Positions 22,314 to 35,093 are shown, counted from the stretch's first letter. The stretch: DNA of 64,000 nt from Eumeta japonica (GCA_005406025.1 BGZK01000737.1:234602-298601), one strand, 5' to 3'. Made by a program: numbers and translations. Notes: generated from the sequence alone by a model not told the origin.

Positions 22314-24504
22314 TACTTGTCGTAACAACATATGACATCCGTAAAAAGAAAAGTAGGAATTTTAATTATGAAGACCGAAATCACTTATGAAAATTTCTCA
22401 GTACATTTGTGTTAAGTATTGTACTGAAAAAAAAAATATTTTCATGCGTTCATTTGCATGAGCCAAGCTTGGCCAATTTTTATTTATTATTTTTCTTAAG
22501 TTTGTACAAAGATTACGCAAAGTTTGACGCTTGTATTTATTACTGCTCTTATGATTAATAAAACAAAAATTACGATTAAAAAATATTAAATTGAATAAAC
22601 TTATATGCGTTAATTATGCACCCACATACTTAATCGAGTGTCGGTTGAAACGGGCCATTGAAATAAACCGAAACGAAATGAACTGTAGGCTTCTTAAGGT
22701 TTTTTTGTAATCTATGACTATAGAACTATTTCCGGTATTTTTTTGAAAATTAAGGCGCGGTAGTTTCAGAGATAGAGAGTACGGTCAATTTTCATTAATA
22801 ATTTAGATAACTTTTAAACTACTTATATAAAAAAAAAATAATGTGTGAAACTTTCAGAATAAGTGCTTTCATTTGATATGTCACTTGGTACAGTTAGACG
22901 GTTAGCAAAACATTTTTTTTGTTAATTTCCTTATTTACCTTCCAAAAGTTTGTTCTGAAAAATTAAATGAAAATTTTGTAATTTGTTTCGTTTTTACATT
23001 CGGCTGCCATAAAAAAAAAATTAATATAATAGAAGAAATTATATGCTCAGTGTACAACGTAGTGTTTTTATGAATGAAATTAAGAGGTGCCTTTTTAATG
23101 TACTTCTTTTTGATATTTAAAAAAGTATACTTAACTGAAATCAAATTTTTCTAAGTACTCCATATGTTTTTAGGCTTCTGGAAGATTTTAAAATAGGTCA
23201 TTAAATGGTTATTATTTTACACGTAATTTTACAAAGGTAAAACTTATCCAAGTGTGATACATGAGTGTTCGGATAAATAAAGTGCATTTCAAGCATACGA
23301 CCACAATGGTGTTCTCATTAAAATACACTCTCCATTTTTCTTCATAGATTATTTTCCAATACTGTCTTTTCGTCATAAATTCTCATGAATATTAACTACT
23401 TCCCTTTGGGTATTTGCATATTTTTTAATGGAAGTGGAAGGTCTTACTAACTTTTCTTTCTCGAAGGTTGAATCCCTTAATTTTTTTGGTAAAGTTTTTA
23501 ATTTAATATTATTTTTGCAAATATACTGCTTGATGCGCGCAGGCTCGTCCACGCCGGTGAAAAATATTCGTGTTTCATGAAGATCTCATATGGTACCAAT
23601 CTTGGTTTCTAGAAGTGGTGAAAAATTAATGGATTAGATTAAAAGTTCGTCTTTGTGTAAACACGATGAATCTATAGACAATATTGCAACTCTAAAAATG
23701 TATAATCCATTGTAATAATAACTGCGATCATTAACTTTACATTTTAATCAGTAGATTTTATTTCTCCTAACAAGTTTTTATCCAAAGCCACGCTTGAAAA
23801 GAAAGTGCCTCAAGGTACCGAAATAAAAAAATATATTGAAGTGAAAACTTCCTCAGGCACGTTATTATTTCCGGATGGGTGAAACTTTGTGAGTCCGCGC
23901 CACTGACATGGTAATATTGCCAGTATGTGTGAAAATTTTATGTAAATGTGAAAATTACAATTTTAAATTCAATTGAATTGCAACATTGTTGTTGTTTTTG
24001 AAATGGAAACATTTGTTTCATACCTTTAAGTTTTCGCTTCTGTCGACAGAGCATAATGATCGCCTATTTTTTCATTCAATTTTTTTATAATAATACTACT
24101 CGGAAATAGTGTAGCTCTTTATGAGTGATTTTGATTTTTTATGAATTAAGTCAATTTTTTTTTCTAAAGCTTCCAGTTGCCAAATTATTAACTAAACAGG
24201 TAAAAAAAACGGACAAAATACTCAGCAGTTTCGATGTTCCATAAAATATTTCATCAATTATTTCACCCTCTTAAAGCTACTTTTTCTAAAACAAATATGT
24301 ATCGTTATTTTTCATCTGTAATAAGCAGTTAAAAAAAAGGTTTGTTATCCAATAATTTCAGCGGTTTTGTTTTAATATATATAAATACTTCAACCCATAT
24401 TTCACCCCTTTTAGGTTTACTTTTAAGAACGATGCTTGTAAATTTTTATTGTCTGCTCTTAAAATTGAAAAATTTTTCTTAAATTAGAAAGTTTTCACCT
24501 CGAT
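22314..24504. other. AT-rich stretch, no gene seen
   Basis: About 2.2 kb of AT-rich, stop-dense DNA. Nothing recognised with confidence; 22,690-22,870 has a texture like the 'acttccc' family but no clear alignment. Confidence 0.45.
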
Positions 24505-24924
24505 CTTGGAAAATATAGTTTTCGCAATATCTTGCAGTTTAGGAGTCCTAAGAATCTATTTCAACCATTTCGCAAGTAATGAATGTATATGCGTGTGTAA
24601 GTGCGTGTGTGTGCGCATGCCTGCTTGCGCGCTTGCGCACGTGTTTGTGTGTGTGTAAACCTCTCTTAACTTTTGAACGGATCAGCCGATCAAAACGCAG
24701 CTTGATAAATTCGAAAGGAGTTCACTTAACTAAGACTTTTTGAAACACCAAACTAGTTTCCACCCGGTAAATTTTCAAGAATTTCAAAAATAAAGGCTAA
24801 AAAATATTTTTTATTAACTTTTAGACTACTCTACCGATCGTTACTAAAGTCTAACCAGCTCTTAAGGTTAAATATGTGTATCGATTTCCGTAAACTGCAT
24901 AAAAACTAGTTAATTTGGTCGATT
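24505..24924 (+). repeat. 'Acttccc'-family copy with TG microsatellite
   Basis: A GTGTGTGCGCATGC tract (about 24,590-24,657) is followed by GTAAACCTCTCTTAACTTTT, GAACGGATCAGCCGATC and, further on, TCGATTTCCGTAAACTGCAT and TAGTTAATTTGGTCG. The same blocks in the same order lie at 37.64-37.92 kb. It runs straight into minisatellite locus 4. Confidence 0.75.
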
Positions 24925-25060
24925 ACGATCTTGGTCCTATTCTCGATTTCGAACCCTCCCGATGTCGGCTCCCGATTCTGCTCTTCATTCCGTTTGCAAT
25001 TTCGATTCTGTTACCGGTCACACTTCCGATTCCGATGAAGCCGGGACAAATTCTAGTATC
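24925..25060 (-). repeat. Hexanucleotide minisatellite, locus 4 (inverted)
   Basis: Plus-strand CGATCTTGGTCC, CTCGATTTCG, CCCGATTCTG, TTCCGATTCCGATG words are the complement of the GGAATCG/GGGACC words of the other loci. Its outer edge at 24,905-24,912 (AAACTAGT, read the other way ACTAGTTT) is compatible with a Helitron-like terminus, but no GC-rich hairpin is present. Confidence 0.65.
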
Positions 25061-25621
25061 AAAATAAAATTTTTGCTATGTTACTTGAGAATAGTGCTGT
25101 TTTCTACGATTGAAAAAAAATTCAGAATCTGTAAAAACACATGAAGCCAGAACAAAATTTTAATATTACATTTTACTCAAGGAGTTTCTTATTGATGAAG
25201 TAATTCTTAGCGTCAGCTTAGTAGTTCTGTTCAATAGTAAAAATACACCCACAAAGTCATATGTGGACGCTAGTTTCTTGTTTTAAAAATTTTCTCATTT
25301 GCGAATACAACATCTCGCCAGTCTCATAATAATCGTATGAATGGTTTAAGAACTTAAACAAACCTAAAAATATGTACTCGTTTTTATACATTACACAATT
25401 CCACTCTCTGAAACTAATATTATGAAATACGCATCTCACCATTTTTTAAAGTCGTACGTCGCTCCATAAAAATTTTCATAAAAAATTCAAATCCCTTAAC
25501 TCCGATAAAAATCAAATAACGTACACTTATACACAAACGCAACTACATAAAAACAAATGAATGTGGTTACTAAAGCAATATGGTTATCGTACGGTATATG
25601 ACGTATGGAAATAACATAGGG
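25061..25621. other. AT-rich stretch, no gene seen
   Basis: No recognised motif. Confidence 0.5.
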
Positions 25622-26130
25622 CCTATCATTATTGCAATCATAAGTTCTGATTGTACACTAATTTTCATCAAGATCGGTCAAAACTTTCATAAATTATAAA
25701 AGAACATACAGACAGTAACCTATCATTTGCGCAATCATAGGTTCTTACTGTATACCAATCTTCATTAAGATCGGCGAAACTTTTTTTATGTTATAAGAAA
25801 ACACAGACAAAGACAAACAGACAGACTGCTTGATAGGGACCTCTTCTTTGCGCAATCACATTTTATTATTGTACACCAATTTTGGTCAAGATTGGTGAAA
25901 TATTTTTCAAGTTATAAAAGAAGATATAGAGAAAAAAAAAAGAAAATAAAAGATAGTAATTTATGATATGTGTAATTATATATTTTTATAATTTACTTTC
26001 ATTTTTTCTAATTTTCAACACGATCGGTCAAATCAGTATTGAGTTGACCGATCGTGTAGAAAATTGGGTTGAAAATTGAGTTGAAAAAAGACACGTGAAC
26101 AGACACACAGACAGACATACATTTTAAAAA
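25622..26130 (+). repeat. Tandem repeat of about 97-121 bp with an inverted junction
   Basis: Three diverged units each contain ..CTATCATTTGCGCAATCATA.., TGTA.ACCAATTTTCATCA-AGATCGGTC, and a TTATAAAAGAA...CAGACAGAC end, starting near 25,622, 25,719 and 25,840. At 26,018-26,057 the orientation flips: ACACGATCGGTCAA and its exact complement are separated by 12 bp, so a following unit faces the other way. The same family lies inverted at 57.18-57.50 kb. Confidence 0.75.
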
Positions 26131-27767
26131 TGGAAGAATTGGGATCAGTTTGTTATAAAATGAATATTTATTACAATTGTACAAAAAAAATGAATGTGCA
26201 GACAGATGCTACAGATTTATATAGTAGCATATATAGATTGCAATTTGATATAGTAAAGTTATAGTTACAATTCCGTCATTATTGTTAAGCTATAAATTAT
26301 ACTAATATCATCTCTTAAAGGCAGTTCTAATCAGCTATGAACACATTTGGATACTTTTCGTTTTAGGGTTTAATTAGCGTGGCCCTAGGTCATATATCTA
26401 TTAGAGTTGAGCCATCCCTTGTCTAAACACGGCCTTGTCGCTCACTGACGCTCTGACATTATGGACGCTACATGGACGCCACACTGTTTCCATTTTGGTG
26501 AGTGGTATAAAAAAGTTTTAAAATATAATAGCATCCCGCAAATATGATATCCGGGATACCAGACAAACGCAGATATTATTAAATTTATTTCTTAGACATG
26601 CCAATTTTCACGCGTTGCTGGTTTGTTGCCAAAATAAACAGTTTACGTGTCCGATTAAAAAACTCAAGTTCTGAGACGAAATAACATGTCAAAATGAATG
26701 AGATGTTTTAAGTAAATGCGATCCTTTGAAATCTATGCTGTCCGCCATGATTTTGTTTGTATATTTTCTAAGGCGCCGGACTGGTGGTGACGCAAGAATT
26801 TCACTGGTTTTTTTTGTGTTTCTTCATCGTTATATGCGGTAAATTTAAAATGCATTTGTCCCCAACTTAAACGTATTATCACAACCCAAAATATTTAGTT
26901 GAATCTTGTCTAAGATCCAATTCTTTTTTTCATTCCTTCACGTTTCACTGCTAATAATTATTATTGTTTGACGTATCAGGATAACCCGAGTCAGGTTATT
27001 ATTTATTTTTCAAGTCTAAAAGTTACCACAATACACCTGTTTTCATTAAATTCGCAAAGCCAGCGATAATTGACATTCCAATATCCGAATGAGTTATGAG
27101 TTGCGATTTGAACCATTGGATAAACGTCCAATGGCGCAGACGTGAACTCGCTCTGGAGTTTCTCGCTTCGTATATAGGTGAAAGTACTAATATTTATTCA
27201 TTGTTGAAAAACATGTAATGGTGCGTTTGGATGGAAGTAAAAATGTTCGGTTGACACTTCCGTTCTTGTCGGTTACTTCCGACCCGGCGCTCCCGTCGCA
27301 ACATGTACACCGAACACTTGTCTCTGTACATTACACCCTCCCAAATTGTGTGTGTGAGTACGTCAGCGTGGACTCTTATACAAATGTTTAAAGCTTTATT
27401 AGTAAATTTAAGGTCATTTAAATAAATCTGCCTTAAAATTTTAAAATGCTTAAAATATGACAAAATTAAAATAACACTGGTATTATGAGTGATAGCGAGC
27501 ATAGAAAAGTTTTCGAACTAAATACGAGAAGACCTGTATATTTTCGCTTGTTTTTCCATTCCATTTAAAAATGTTTTAATAATAAAAACCATACAATTAG
27601 ATATTTCACTTCTTCCAAGCGTCTCATAACGGCTTATATTGCAATTATTATTTATTAATTTCCTATTGTGGTGCATTTTTCTTTTTCATTATAAATATTA
27701 AGCTGAGCTAAGTCGATTAGAAGAGAAAAGTCACTGTCCCCGGCTTTATAGTATTTTATTTATAAAC
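26131..27767. other. Unassigned stretch, no gene seen
   Basis: AT-rich with a more balanced part at about 27,060-27,360. TATATAGG at about 27,171 after a GC-richer patch is TATA-like, but no transcript start or coding frame supports a promoter. Confidence 0.4.
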
Positions 27768-27800
27768 ATACTAGCAATTGCGTGAGGCATCGCTCGCGTT
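27768..27800 (-). mobile_element. Helitron-like 3' terminus (degenerate)
   Basis: Read on the minus strand, GAACGCGAGCGATGCCTCAC followed by GCAATTGCTAGTATG has the GC-rich stem then CTAGT layout of lepidopteran Helitron ends. Body boundaries are not resolvable. Confidence 0.4.
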
Positions 27801-28879
27801 CATGTTTTGTATCAATTTCCTCTAATCTCGCTGTTTTCTCCAATCCCGTTTTTCCTCCAATGCCTCGCTGCCAATTTTAATATCGGTTGTACTCGCGACT
27901 CTGTAATCTCTCCTTGACAGATGATATTTTATGATAAATAATTATTTGAGATGAAAAGTTTAAATTTAGAGATGTAGGTTATATACTGGTTGCGGCGTAG
28001 TTTTAAAAGACAACTTTTCATTTAGGGACTGAGCGTTGTCAATGGGAAAAAATATAAGAAAAGTTATTAACACACGAGCTAACCAACATTACGCGCTTAT
28101 TTTATCATAATGATGTAAGTGTTTTTAAACTTAAACAGATCTTTTTTCTATCGGATTTCAAGAAATCAAAAAAATTGAATACTTATGAACTAAATTGTAA
28201 TACGAAAACATTTGGAAAAAAATAAGTATAAAATATTCTTCATACGGCCTCTGTTGGACGAAAATTGGTATTTGTAAGCGTAATATTTTCGTACATTCGA
28301 TGTTTATTCATCGCGAATTATTATGTATTCGATGTGAAAATTGCTGTTTACATGGATATTGTTGTATCAATTTTCTTTAAAACTCATTACCAAGTTATAT
28401 TCTTTAACAATTTTTTTTTATTTCGTATTAAGATTTGGAATTTAGTCTGTCAAGCCAGCGCAAGTTGGGGATTGCTAACGACTGGACCGTGGTGCGTCGT
28501 CAGGGTCCTGCGTGTGAGGAATTAAGATGCTTTGCGAGAAACGAAGCGAGAGTATTTTAATTTTAATTCAGATAAAATCCTTCGATCAAATATTGTTAAG
28601 ATTTGAACATAACACCTTCTGGTTCTACACGTTGATCACTCGGCTGCCTTAGCACTCAAAATATTATTGTAAAATTAACGTTATGCATGTTTAATATTTT
28701 TTAAGTATATGTCCTGACTAATAGTATAACAAATATCAAATGTAGAAATCGGAACACATGATACCAACAGCGTCACATAACTCGCATCTGTTCCATTTTA
28801 TTTTGGGTTACTTTGCTCCATTAACGAAATGCAAAAAAAAATGTTTCCAGGAATATATTTCCGAATGTGTAAATTTTAC
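27801..28879. other. AT-rich stretch, no gene seen
   Basis: A mixed-composition patch at about 28,450-28,560 is open in two frames but carries no recognised motif. Confidence 0.45.
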
Positions 28880-28990
28880 TTTGATATGTATGACGTGACA
28901 CGTGGCGTAAGTGACGGACGTACGGTCAAACTAGGGGCCTTTCACAGTGACACGTAAACGAACATGAACACGTGTCGTGGCATATGTAAC
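28880..28990. other. Cluster of ACGTG motifs in a loose inverted repeat
   Basis: GACGTGACACGTGGCG (about 28,890-28,905), GTGACACGTAAACG (28,949) and GAACACGTGTCGTGGCAT (28,966) lie within 100 bp. The first and last are roughly inverted copies. This may be a MITE remnant (note GGGGCCTTTCACAG at 28,934) or a cluster of E-box-like sites; undecided. Confidence 0.4.
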
Positions 28991-29389
28991 ACATTATTTT
29001 AAAACACAATAGCCATGACCCGGGATGACCTGTCGCTACGCGCGCAAATATCTAATGTTTGACAAGAGATGCAGCGTTTCCTTTTTGGGTTCGGGTTGGA
29101 AAAAAATTAAAAGGAAACGCTTTGTCCGCTCGGACGTCGAACCCCGTCGATAAGTGGAAAAAGTTGTCCGAGCAAACGCAAGCAAATAAATTCCTAGCCG
29201 GTCGCGTCGGGCCTAGAATAAATATTAAGTGATTGATGGAACAAAAAATGAAGTCGGTCTGTGGGCGGGACCGTTTCTTCGATCGAATTTTGTCTTGGTA
29301 AAAATGTTCAACTCGTTTTCTGAAAAATAAACGACAACTTCATATAGATGTGAGTCGGGGGGCCAGTGTTCCTTTACGTGTATATTTTA
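28991..29389. other. Mixed-composition unassigned stretch
   Basis: Contains a 14-bp-arm inverted repeat, AGCGTTTCCTTTTT (29,072) with its complement about 22 bp further on, and a GC-richer part to 29,220. No coding signal. Confidence 0.4.
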
Positions 29390-29500
29390 GGGTCTTTTTC
29401 CTAAGGGCGGCTATAGGGCTTTATTGCCAAACCAGTGTCATGTATCCGTCCGCCAGTCTGTCCGTCCGTTTGTTTGTCTTATCTTTACTGGGATGTGTCA
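29390..29500 (-). repeat. 'Agggttcc'-type repeat fragment
   Basis: AGGGTCTTTTTCCTAAGGGC, then GTCATGTATCCGTCCGCC, then AGTCTGTCCGTCCGTTTG, i.e. the phrase order of the inverted family member at 55.99-56.08 kb. Confidence 0.5.
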
Positions 29501-30560
29501 TTTGAACCATAAGAAGTAGCTATTTTCAGAGAATATCTGTTATTATGGCTAATATCGTAATAAAAGAAAAATTAAAAAAGGTTGATACTGTACGAAACGT
29601 ATTTATTTAACAATACTCTGTTTTCTTTATCTTAGACACACAAGTGTCTAACTTGGTGGGATTATATTGAGAACGCCAAAGTAAAGCAACAAAAAAACAG
29701 CCAAGTGGGGGTATACGTAAAAGATATTTAATTTGACGAAAATTTTAAAACATAACTGAAAAGTTAAAAATAAACTTATCTCGATTAGAAATAGATTAGC
29801 GTATGATCGCATAGCGATCTACTAGCGTGTTACAATTTACAAAAAAAGGGAAAAATAAAGAGTATAACAAGCTTTTACTCTAATAATATAAGTTTTGAGA
29901 AAATTGGGGATTTTAATGTCGAACAACAGTTAAAAATGTAAAAAAGGTTTGTTTCTAATTGAGATAAGTTTTATTTTAACCTTTTTATTTCTTTTTTAAC
30001 TATATACTTAAAAACCTTTTGTATAAAAAGTTTCTTTTAAAATTCTCAGTTATTTTTTAATGATAATAAAGTAACTAGTTTAGTAATTATTATAACAGTT
30101 ATACACTGATAATAATTACTAATCTCTTATTAGCTACCTTTAAACATAGAATTATGAAGTAAGTTTTTGTCCACGGATTTGCTCGCATCCGTTTAGCGAG
30201 AGCGAACCCTGGGTTCAGTAGGCGTACCATGATAGTGTTTAGCACAGGCTATCATAAATAAATACAAATACAAATTCTTGTGTATCGTTGAGGAATTTCC
30301 TCGCTGGGAGCCAACCTTGAGTGTAGCAGTAAACGATAATGTTTGAAAAAAAAACTATCACAATTAAATACAATATATTCCGTGTCTGTACTACTCATTA
30401 TTAAGCAGTTCCACTATGCAACTTCTGATATCATTATCAGATCAGCTCGGTGGTATCAGATTATTATATCGTCTTCGGATTTAGGTAAACATGTAAAATT
30501 TCAGTTCAATAGAAACCCAGGAAGTGGTCTAAAATTAACTAGCAAGATTTGATTATAGAC
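29501..30560. other. AT-rich stretch, no gene seen
   Basis: Includes an imperfect hairpin at 30,088-30,132 (TTAGTAATTATTAT and complement). Phrase CGCATCCGTTTAGCGAGAGC at 30,186 looks repeat-derived. No gene. Confidence 0.45.
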
Positions 30561-30690
30561 AGACGGACAAACATCGGGATAGGTGAAAATAAAGAAAAGC
30601 TCGTAAAAATAAACGCGATTTTTATATTAAACATGAGTGTATTGTGTGGCGGTACGGAACCCTCTGTGCACGATTACGTGCCTAACGAAA
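30561..30690 (+). repeat. 'Gtacggaaccct' interspersed repeat fragment
   Basis: AGACAGACGGACAAACATCG, then about 80 bp later GGCGGTACGGAACCCTCTGT is a familiar lepidopteran repeat end. Related to the 'agggttcc' group. Confidence 0.5.
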
Positions 30691-31376
30691 CTAATTCGCA
30701 TCACGAGTCCACCACATAATGTTTCTCTGCGCCGCGTGCCGAATTGCGCGAAATGGAAGGAAATTTGTTGAAGGGATAAGATGCTTACAACTAGACGTAA
30801 ACTTATGTTTTATTGCCCTTTTAATACCCTTATAAATTCTCAAAATTTTATTTTTTTGGCAGATAAGCTTATTAATTATTATGTTTTGTTATTCCATTTC
30901 ATTCGTGTGGTTAGTTTTGAAGCTTTTTCCAAATCGTAATTTCTGTTACGAAGATGAATTTAAAATGGCGCTATTTATTTCTTTGTTAAGTAATTTTAAA
31001 TATACAAAGGTACAATAGTGACTACACGAAATATAGGGCTTTTTGAACTTAATTAATTTCCACGAAATATCTAGGAAAAGTCTTTGCACAATTATCCACT
31101 GGATATTATTATTTAGTTTCTTTTTTCCAGATCATGTACCAAAAGAGTATATAAAGCATATTATCCCCACGATGGCTCTGTGCGTGTCCTGAACTTCATC
31201 AGTGGTCGAAAATTCTCATTGTATTCAAATGTGCTGGAGTTGCTCCGCTAAAATCAATAATTTCTATTTCAACTTCTCTTATTAACGAAAGTGAAAATTG
31301 TTAATGAATTTGGGAAGTCATTGTTTTGAGTCCAATTTTTCTAACACATTTTGAGATAATTTTCAGAAGAAGGATT
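30691..31376. other. AT-rich stretch, no gene seen
   Basis: No recognised motif. Confidence 0.5.
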
Positions 31377-31445
31377 TTCATGTGTATGCGTGTGAGCGCG
31401 CATGCGCGCGCAGGTGTATGTGCGTTTGTATGTTTATGTGTATAT
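31377..31445. repeat. TG/CG microsatellite
   Basis: TGTGTATGCGTGTGAGCGCG then CATGCGCGCGCAGGTGTATG, alternating purine-pyrimidine. Confidence 0.8.
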
Positions 31446-32629
31446 TATTTTATTCCTTGGTAAACATACATCGAATGACGCAAGCACCATTCTTAAGGGT
31501 TCATCCTATCAACAGATATCGTTGCAGAATTTTATTTTCACAATGACTTTTAGATTTCGTCTACTGATCAATTTTGAATATCTAGTAATTATTGTGTCAT
31601 CATTTTATTCAATCAAATCTTTTGATTGGCTGGAAAGATTTCGTTGTTTGAATATTTGAAAAATAGTAATTTTCTTAATTTTTTTTTTTATATCTAATAG
31701 TTTTATAAAATACTAATAATTTTGAGAAAAAAAATATAATAACGACACCAAATTTTATTCTCTACACAAACTGCTTCTGTGTTCTCTTGTGTTGACTTGT
31801 GAATAATCAAAAAAAAAAAAGGGACATTGTTCCGATTTCCGTTTTAGTTTATATCATAGTTTGTGTCTAGAACATTTGATATTAAGAAAAATTATCAAAC
31901 GATGTTACTGGATTTTAGCTAGCGTAGCGACAAATCAGTCTTCCACGATGTGGACTATCTTCTGAATATGCTCGAAAAGTTTGAGACAAGATTCCATTAC
32001 ACTTGTTAATTTTACGCAGATGAAGCTAAGGCGTCAAGCGGCAACTTTTGTTTCGCGTGAAATAATATTTCTGTGTTAATACAATAATGACAAGTTTGAT
32101 AATGAAAAATAAGTCTATGTAAGGCGTGATTTGAAAACGGACTTGAAAACGGATTGATTGATTGATTGATTGACTTTGAAAACGGATTTAATTTATGTAT
32201 TATGATAAAAAATTTTTAGAGAAAAAATAACAAATTAACGCTTTTGAAACGTGAAAATTTTTATTGAATTAACCCTTCGCTTTTACATTGATATCATAGG
32301 TTGTTTTTGGGCTGGGTGGTAATTATCCATTTAATATCTTTATTGATATAAAAATTATTAGATAATTAAAATTTAATTAATTATCTAATAATTATTCCAT
32401 TGACTGACATGTTTGTTTTGTATTTCCGTCTGTTAATTCTTTCTGATCTTAGATATTGTGGGGGATGCACTATCACCCTCTCCATACATGCAAAAGCGCA
32501 CCCCACCATCGCACGACGCTATCTCATATCTGCTGCAAAGGGACGCCCCGCGATGATAGTAGGCCATATATTCCATTGTTTAAAGTAGTTGTGATTCTTG
32601 AGTTAAGCGATATTATTAACAACAGACGA
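31446..32629. other. AT-rich stretch, no gene seen
   Basis: Contains a (GATT)n run at about 32,152-32,171, flanked by two copies of GAAAACGGATT, and an AT-rich inverted repeat at about 32,352-32,395 (AAATTATTAGATAATTAA and complement). About 32,450-32,560 is less AT-rich; no gene. Confidence 0.5.
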
Positions 32630-32765
32630 CACGAAACGAATGATCGGCGCGCCGGCCCGGGGCGCGCGCACCTCGGCCGAGCAATTTTTGCGACTCGCGT
32701 GACCCGCATGGGATATTGCGCTCGGCGAATTAGGTACCTACCGACGTAAGCGCACAGCTTTAACA
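32630..32765. other. CpG-rich block in AT-rich DNA
   Basis: GATCGGCGCGCCGGCCCGGG, GCGCGCGCACCTCGGCCGAG and TTGCGCTCGGCG make this a sharp GC/CpG peak. No coding frame is convincing. It could be a promoter-proximal element of a gene outside the window or an unrecognised repeat. Confidence 0.5.
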
Positions 32766-32865
32766 GCCGTTTGTGGTGACCAAAATATTATTTACATTAG
32801 GATAGTTTCAAAAATAACAAAAAAAAAATGTAATAATTACTAAGTCCATATAAAAATGTGTCGAT

Positions 32866-32985
32866 CTCTTTCTCTCTGTCTTACTTTACTCTCTCTTAGT
32901 CTCGTCTTCCTTTTCCCTTTCACTTTATTCTTCCTCTCACGCCCTCCCCCTTCCCCTGTCCCTCTTTTTCGTATCTTCCTTTCTT
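32866..32985. repeat. Polypyrimidine (CT-rich) tract
   Basis: About 120 bp dominated by CTCTTTCTCTCT, CTTTTCCCTTTC and CCCTCCCCCTTCCCC on the plus strand. The minus-strand open frame over it is a low-complexity Lys/Arg translation and not a gene. Confidence 0.8.
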
Positions 32986-33454
32986 CCCGCATGCCAAATT
33001 CGCACCGTAGATGACCTGACCTTTTCAACTCTACTTGAGGAAATTAACATTGTCCACAAAATAAATTATAATTCTGCTGTGATTTAAATTGTTCGTACAA
33101 CGTGGGCAAAATTTATATATTAGACATTGAAAAGTTCTAACAATGTGAAAATTGTATCAAAGTCGATAAAGCGATTGTCAAATTGTAACAAGACAGACCA
33201 ACAGAAGCTTATATATTTTAATGGTTTATTCCATTTATTTCATGAAATTGAATATATTATTATTTTTTTATTTAAAAAAAAAATATATAATAATCTTTAG
33301 TATCTTAAATTATATAAAAAATAATTTGGGTTATTATCGTATTTTAAGAACACAAATAGACAAATAATAGTAACAAATATTTTATGGATTTTATGTTTGG
33401 GTGCTACATTGTTTTAAAAGCGATAAAACCATTTTCTACATAAAAAAGCTTAAA
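32986..33454. other. AT-rich stretch, no gene seen
   Basis: Contains an imperfect A/T inverted repeat at about 33,248-33,293. Nothing coding. Confidence 0.5.
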
Positions 33455-33512
33455 AACTTTTAACACCAAAATGATTACTTTAATATAAAAGTAGTCATTT
33501 TTGTGTTAAAAG
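33455..33512. repeat. Imperfect hairpin, about 25-bp arms
   Basis: CTTTTAACACCAAAATGATT and its near-complement AGTCATTTTTGTGTTAAAAG, joined through TAAAAGTA-type inner arms and a short A/T loop. Confidence 0.85.
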
Positions 33513-35035
33513 TCATACCGACAAACCGACAGATAAACTGTAGCTCGACTACTTCCTCAAACTTCACGCTACCCACATGCAAAGTTTCGTCAACTTAGCC
33601 GCACTTAGCCGCTCAAAGACGCACAAACAGTGTTATAGTCACATTTACATCATTAAAACAGACAAACAAAGGTTTTTTCTATTCAATTTTGAACTACATA
33701 GTCGTAGTGAACTCTGTCCATGCGAGTGCACAGAATTCACAACAGAGTGAATTCACATTAGTAAGTGGTTTCATTCGCATGAAAAGATATTGCCGATTTA
33801 ATGCTTCTATGTGATTGTTAGAAATAAGACGTTGCGTTTCTGTTCATGTTTTGTTTATTGTTGTAGTATTTATCTTTATTTTTTCTAAAAATCTAAAAAA
33901 TAACCTGTCCACGATAAACACGAAAACATGATCACTTTAAGTTTTAACATTTCCTCAACGAAGACATGTATCGAGGGAGTGTTCGTGACACGTTCTCCAT
34001 ATATATTATCTTTTATATAACGAATAATATTAACCATGCGAATCAATAAAATAACAGTTAAAAAAAAAACGAAAGCTTCCTTCAAGAATACATAACTTGA
34101 AATAAATAATTGTTTTCAACTCGGCACCAGCTAACTAGAGATATTATGCAAGAAGCAGTACGTCTCAGCTTCAACAGCAAACCTTTTGATTTTGCCATCT
34201 TTTCCTCACGGCTTAAAGCAATTGTGGATGTATAAAAACGAATTGAGGGAGTAGCCTGTGACTTTTTACCGAGAACGTGGAAATAACCTTTTCCAACATC
34301 CAATTTTACGGTGACGCCGGATCTCTACATTTTTAGTTAGAAGAATGGTACCACCTTCAGAGTCAGAGTTCCCCCGGCGGTGGAATAGCTCGGTCCGGTT
34401 TGTAAGCGTGTCGTGGTGTTAGGACCTGAAAGGTGATGTGAGCTGTTTTACTTTGTAATAAAAATTACTGAACCTGTTTCAGTATATTTGCCTAAATCGT
34501 TGTTAAAATGACGTAATATAAATTATCCAAATTGGCTCTTGCGTTTTTGAGAAATAACGGAATTCTTGTAAAAGACATGTCGATGAACGCGTTACAAATA
34601 TATATACATTTATTATATTATCCATATCTCTATATAATATAATGTTTCACATCATATAAAATCATATAAACATAATAATAATAATATAAACTCACGCCTA
34701 TTTCCTAGAAAAGTAGACAGACACTATAAATTTCCCATGGTTCGATTTTTGCATATTTCTCTTGCTGAGGCAAGGGAAGTATGCAAAATCTGACATCAAC
34801 AATATAAAACTTGTTGAATATAACCTTCTTTGTTTGAACTTTGATAAAAAAATACTTATACTTGTCACGAACGCGGTGTATCCGAAAATATATGTTTCTT
34901 TATTTGCAACTTTGGAAGTTTTGTATATATTTATAAAATTATAAACTGTTTTAAACCTAGCTGATTTGACATATGACATTTTTGCTCAGTCAATATGGTT
35001 GCATGTATCATTTTAAAGCTAAAAAAAATATCTAA
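33513..35035. other. AT-rich stretch, no gene seen
   Basis: AAAGTTTCGTCAACTTAGCC at about 33,581 and the following ACGCACAAACAG..GTCACATTTACAT look like part of a common repeat. A patch at about 34,290-34,430 is less AT-rich. No recognised protein. Confidence 0.45.
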
Positions 35036-35093
35036 ATATATTTGTACATTATAAATTATTCCATAAGGAATAATTTATAATGTACAAATATAT
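35036..35093. repeat. 58-bp palindrome, 27-bp arms
   Basis: Arms 35,036-35,062 and 35,067-35,093 are exact inverted copies with an ATAA loop. The inner arm reads TGTACATTATAAATTATTCC. Confidence 0.95.

Noticed and set aside
27165..27185. TATA-box promoter
   Set aside because: Only a TATATAGG word; no downstream exon or initiator and such words are common in AT-rich DNA.
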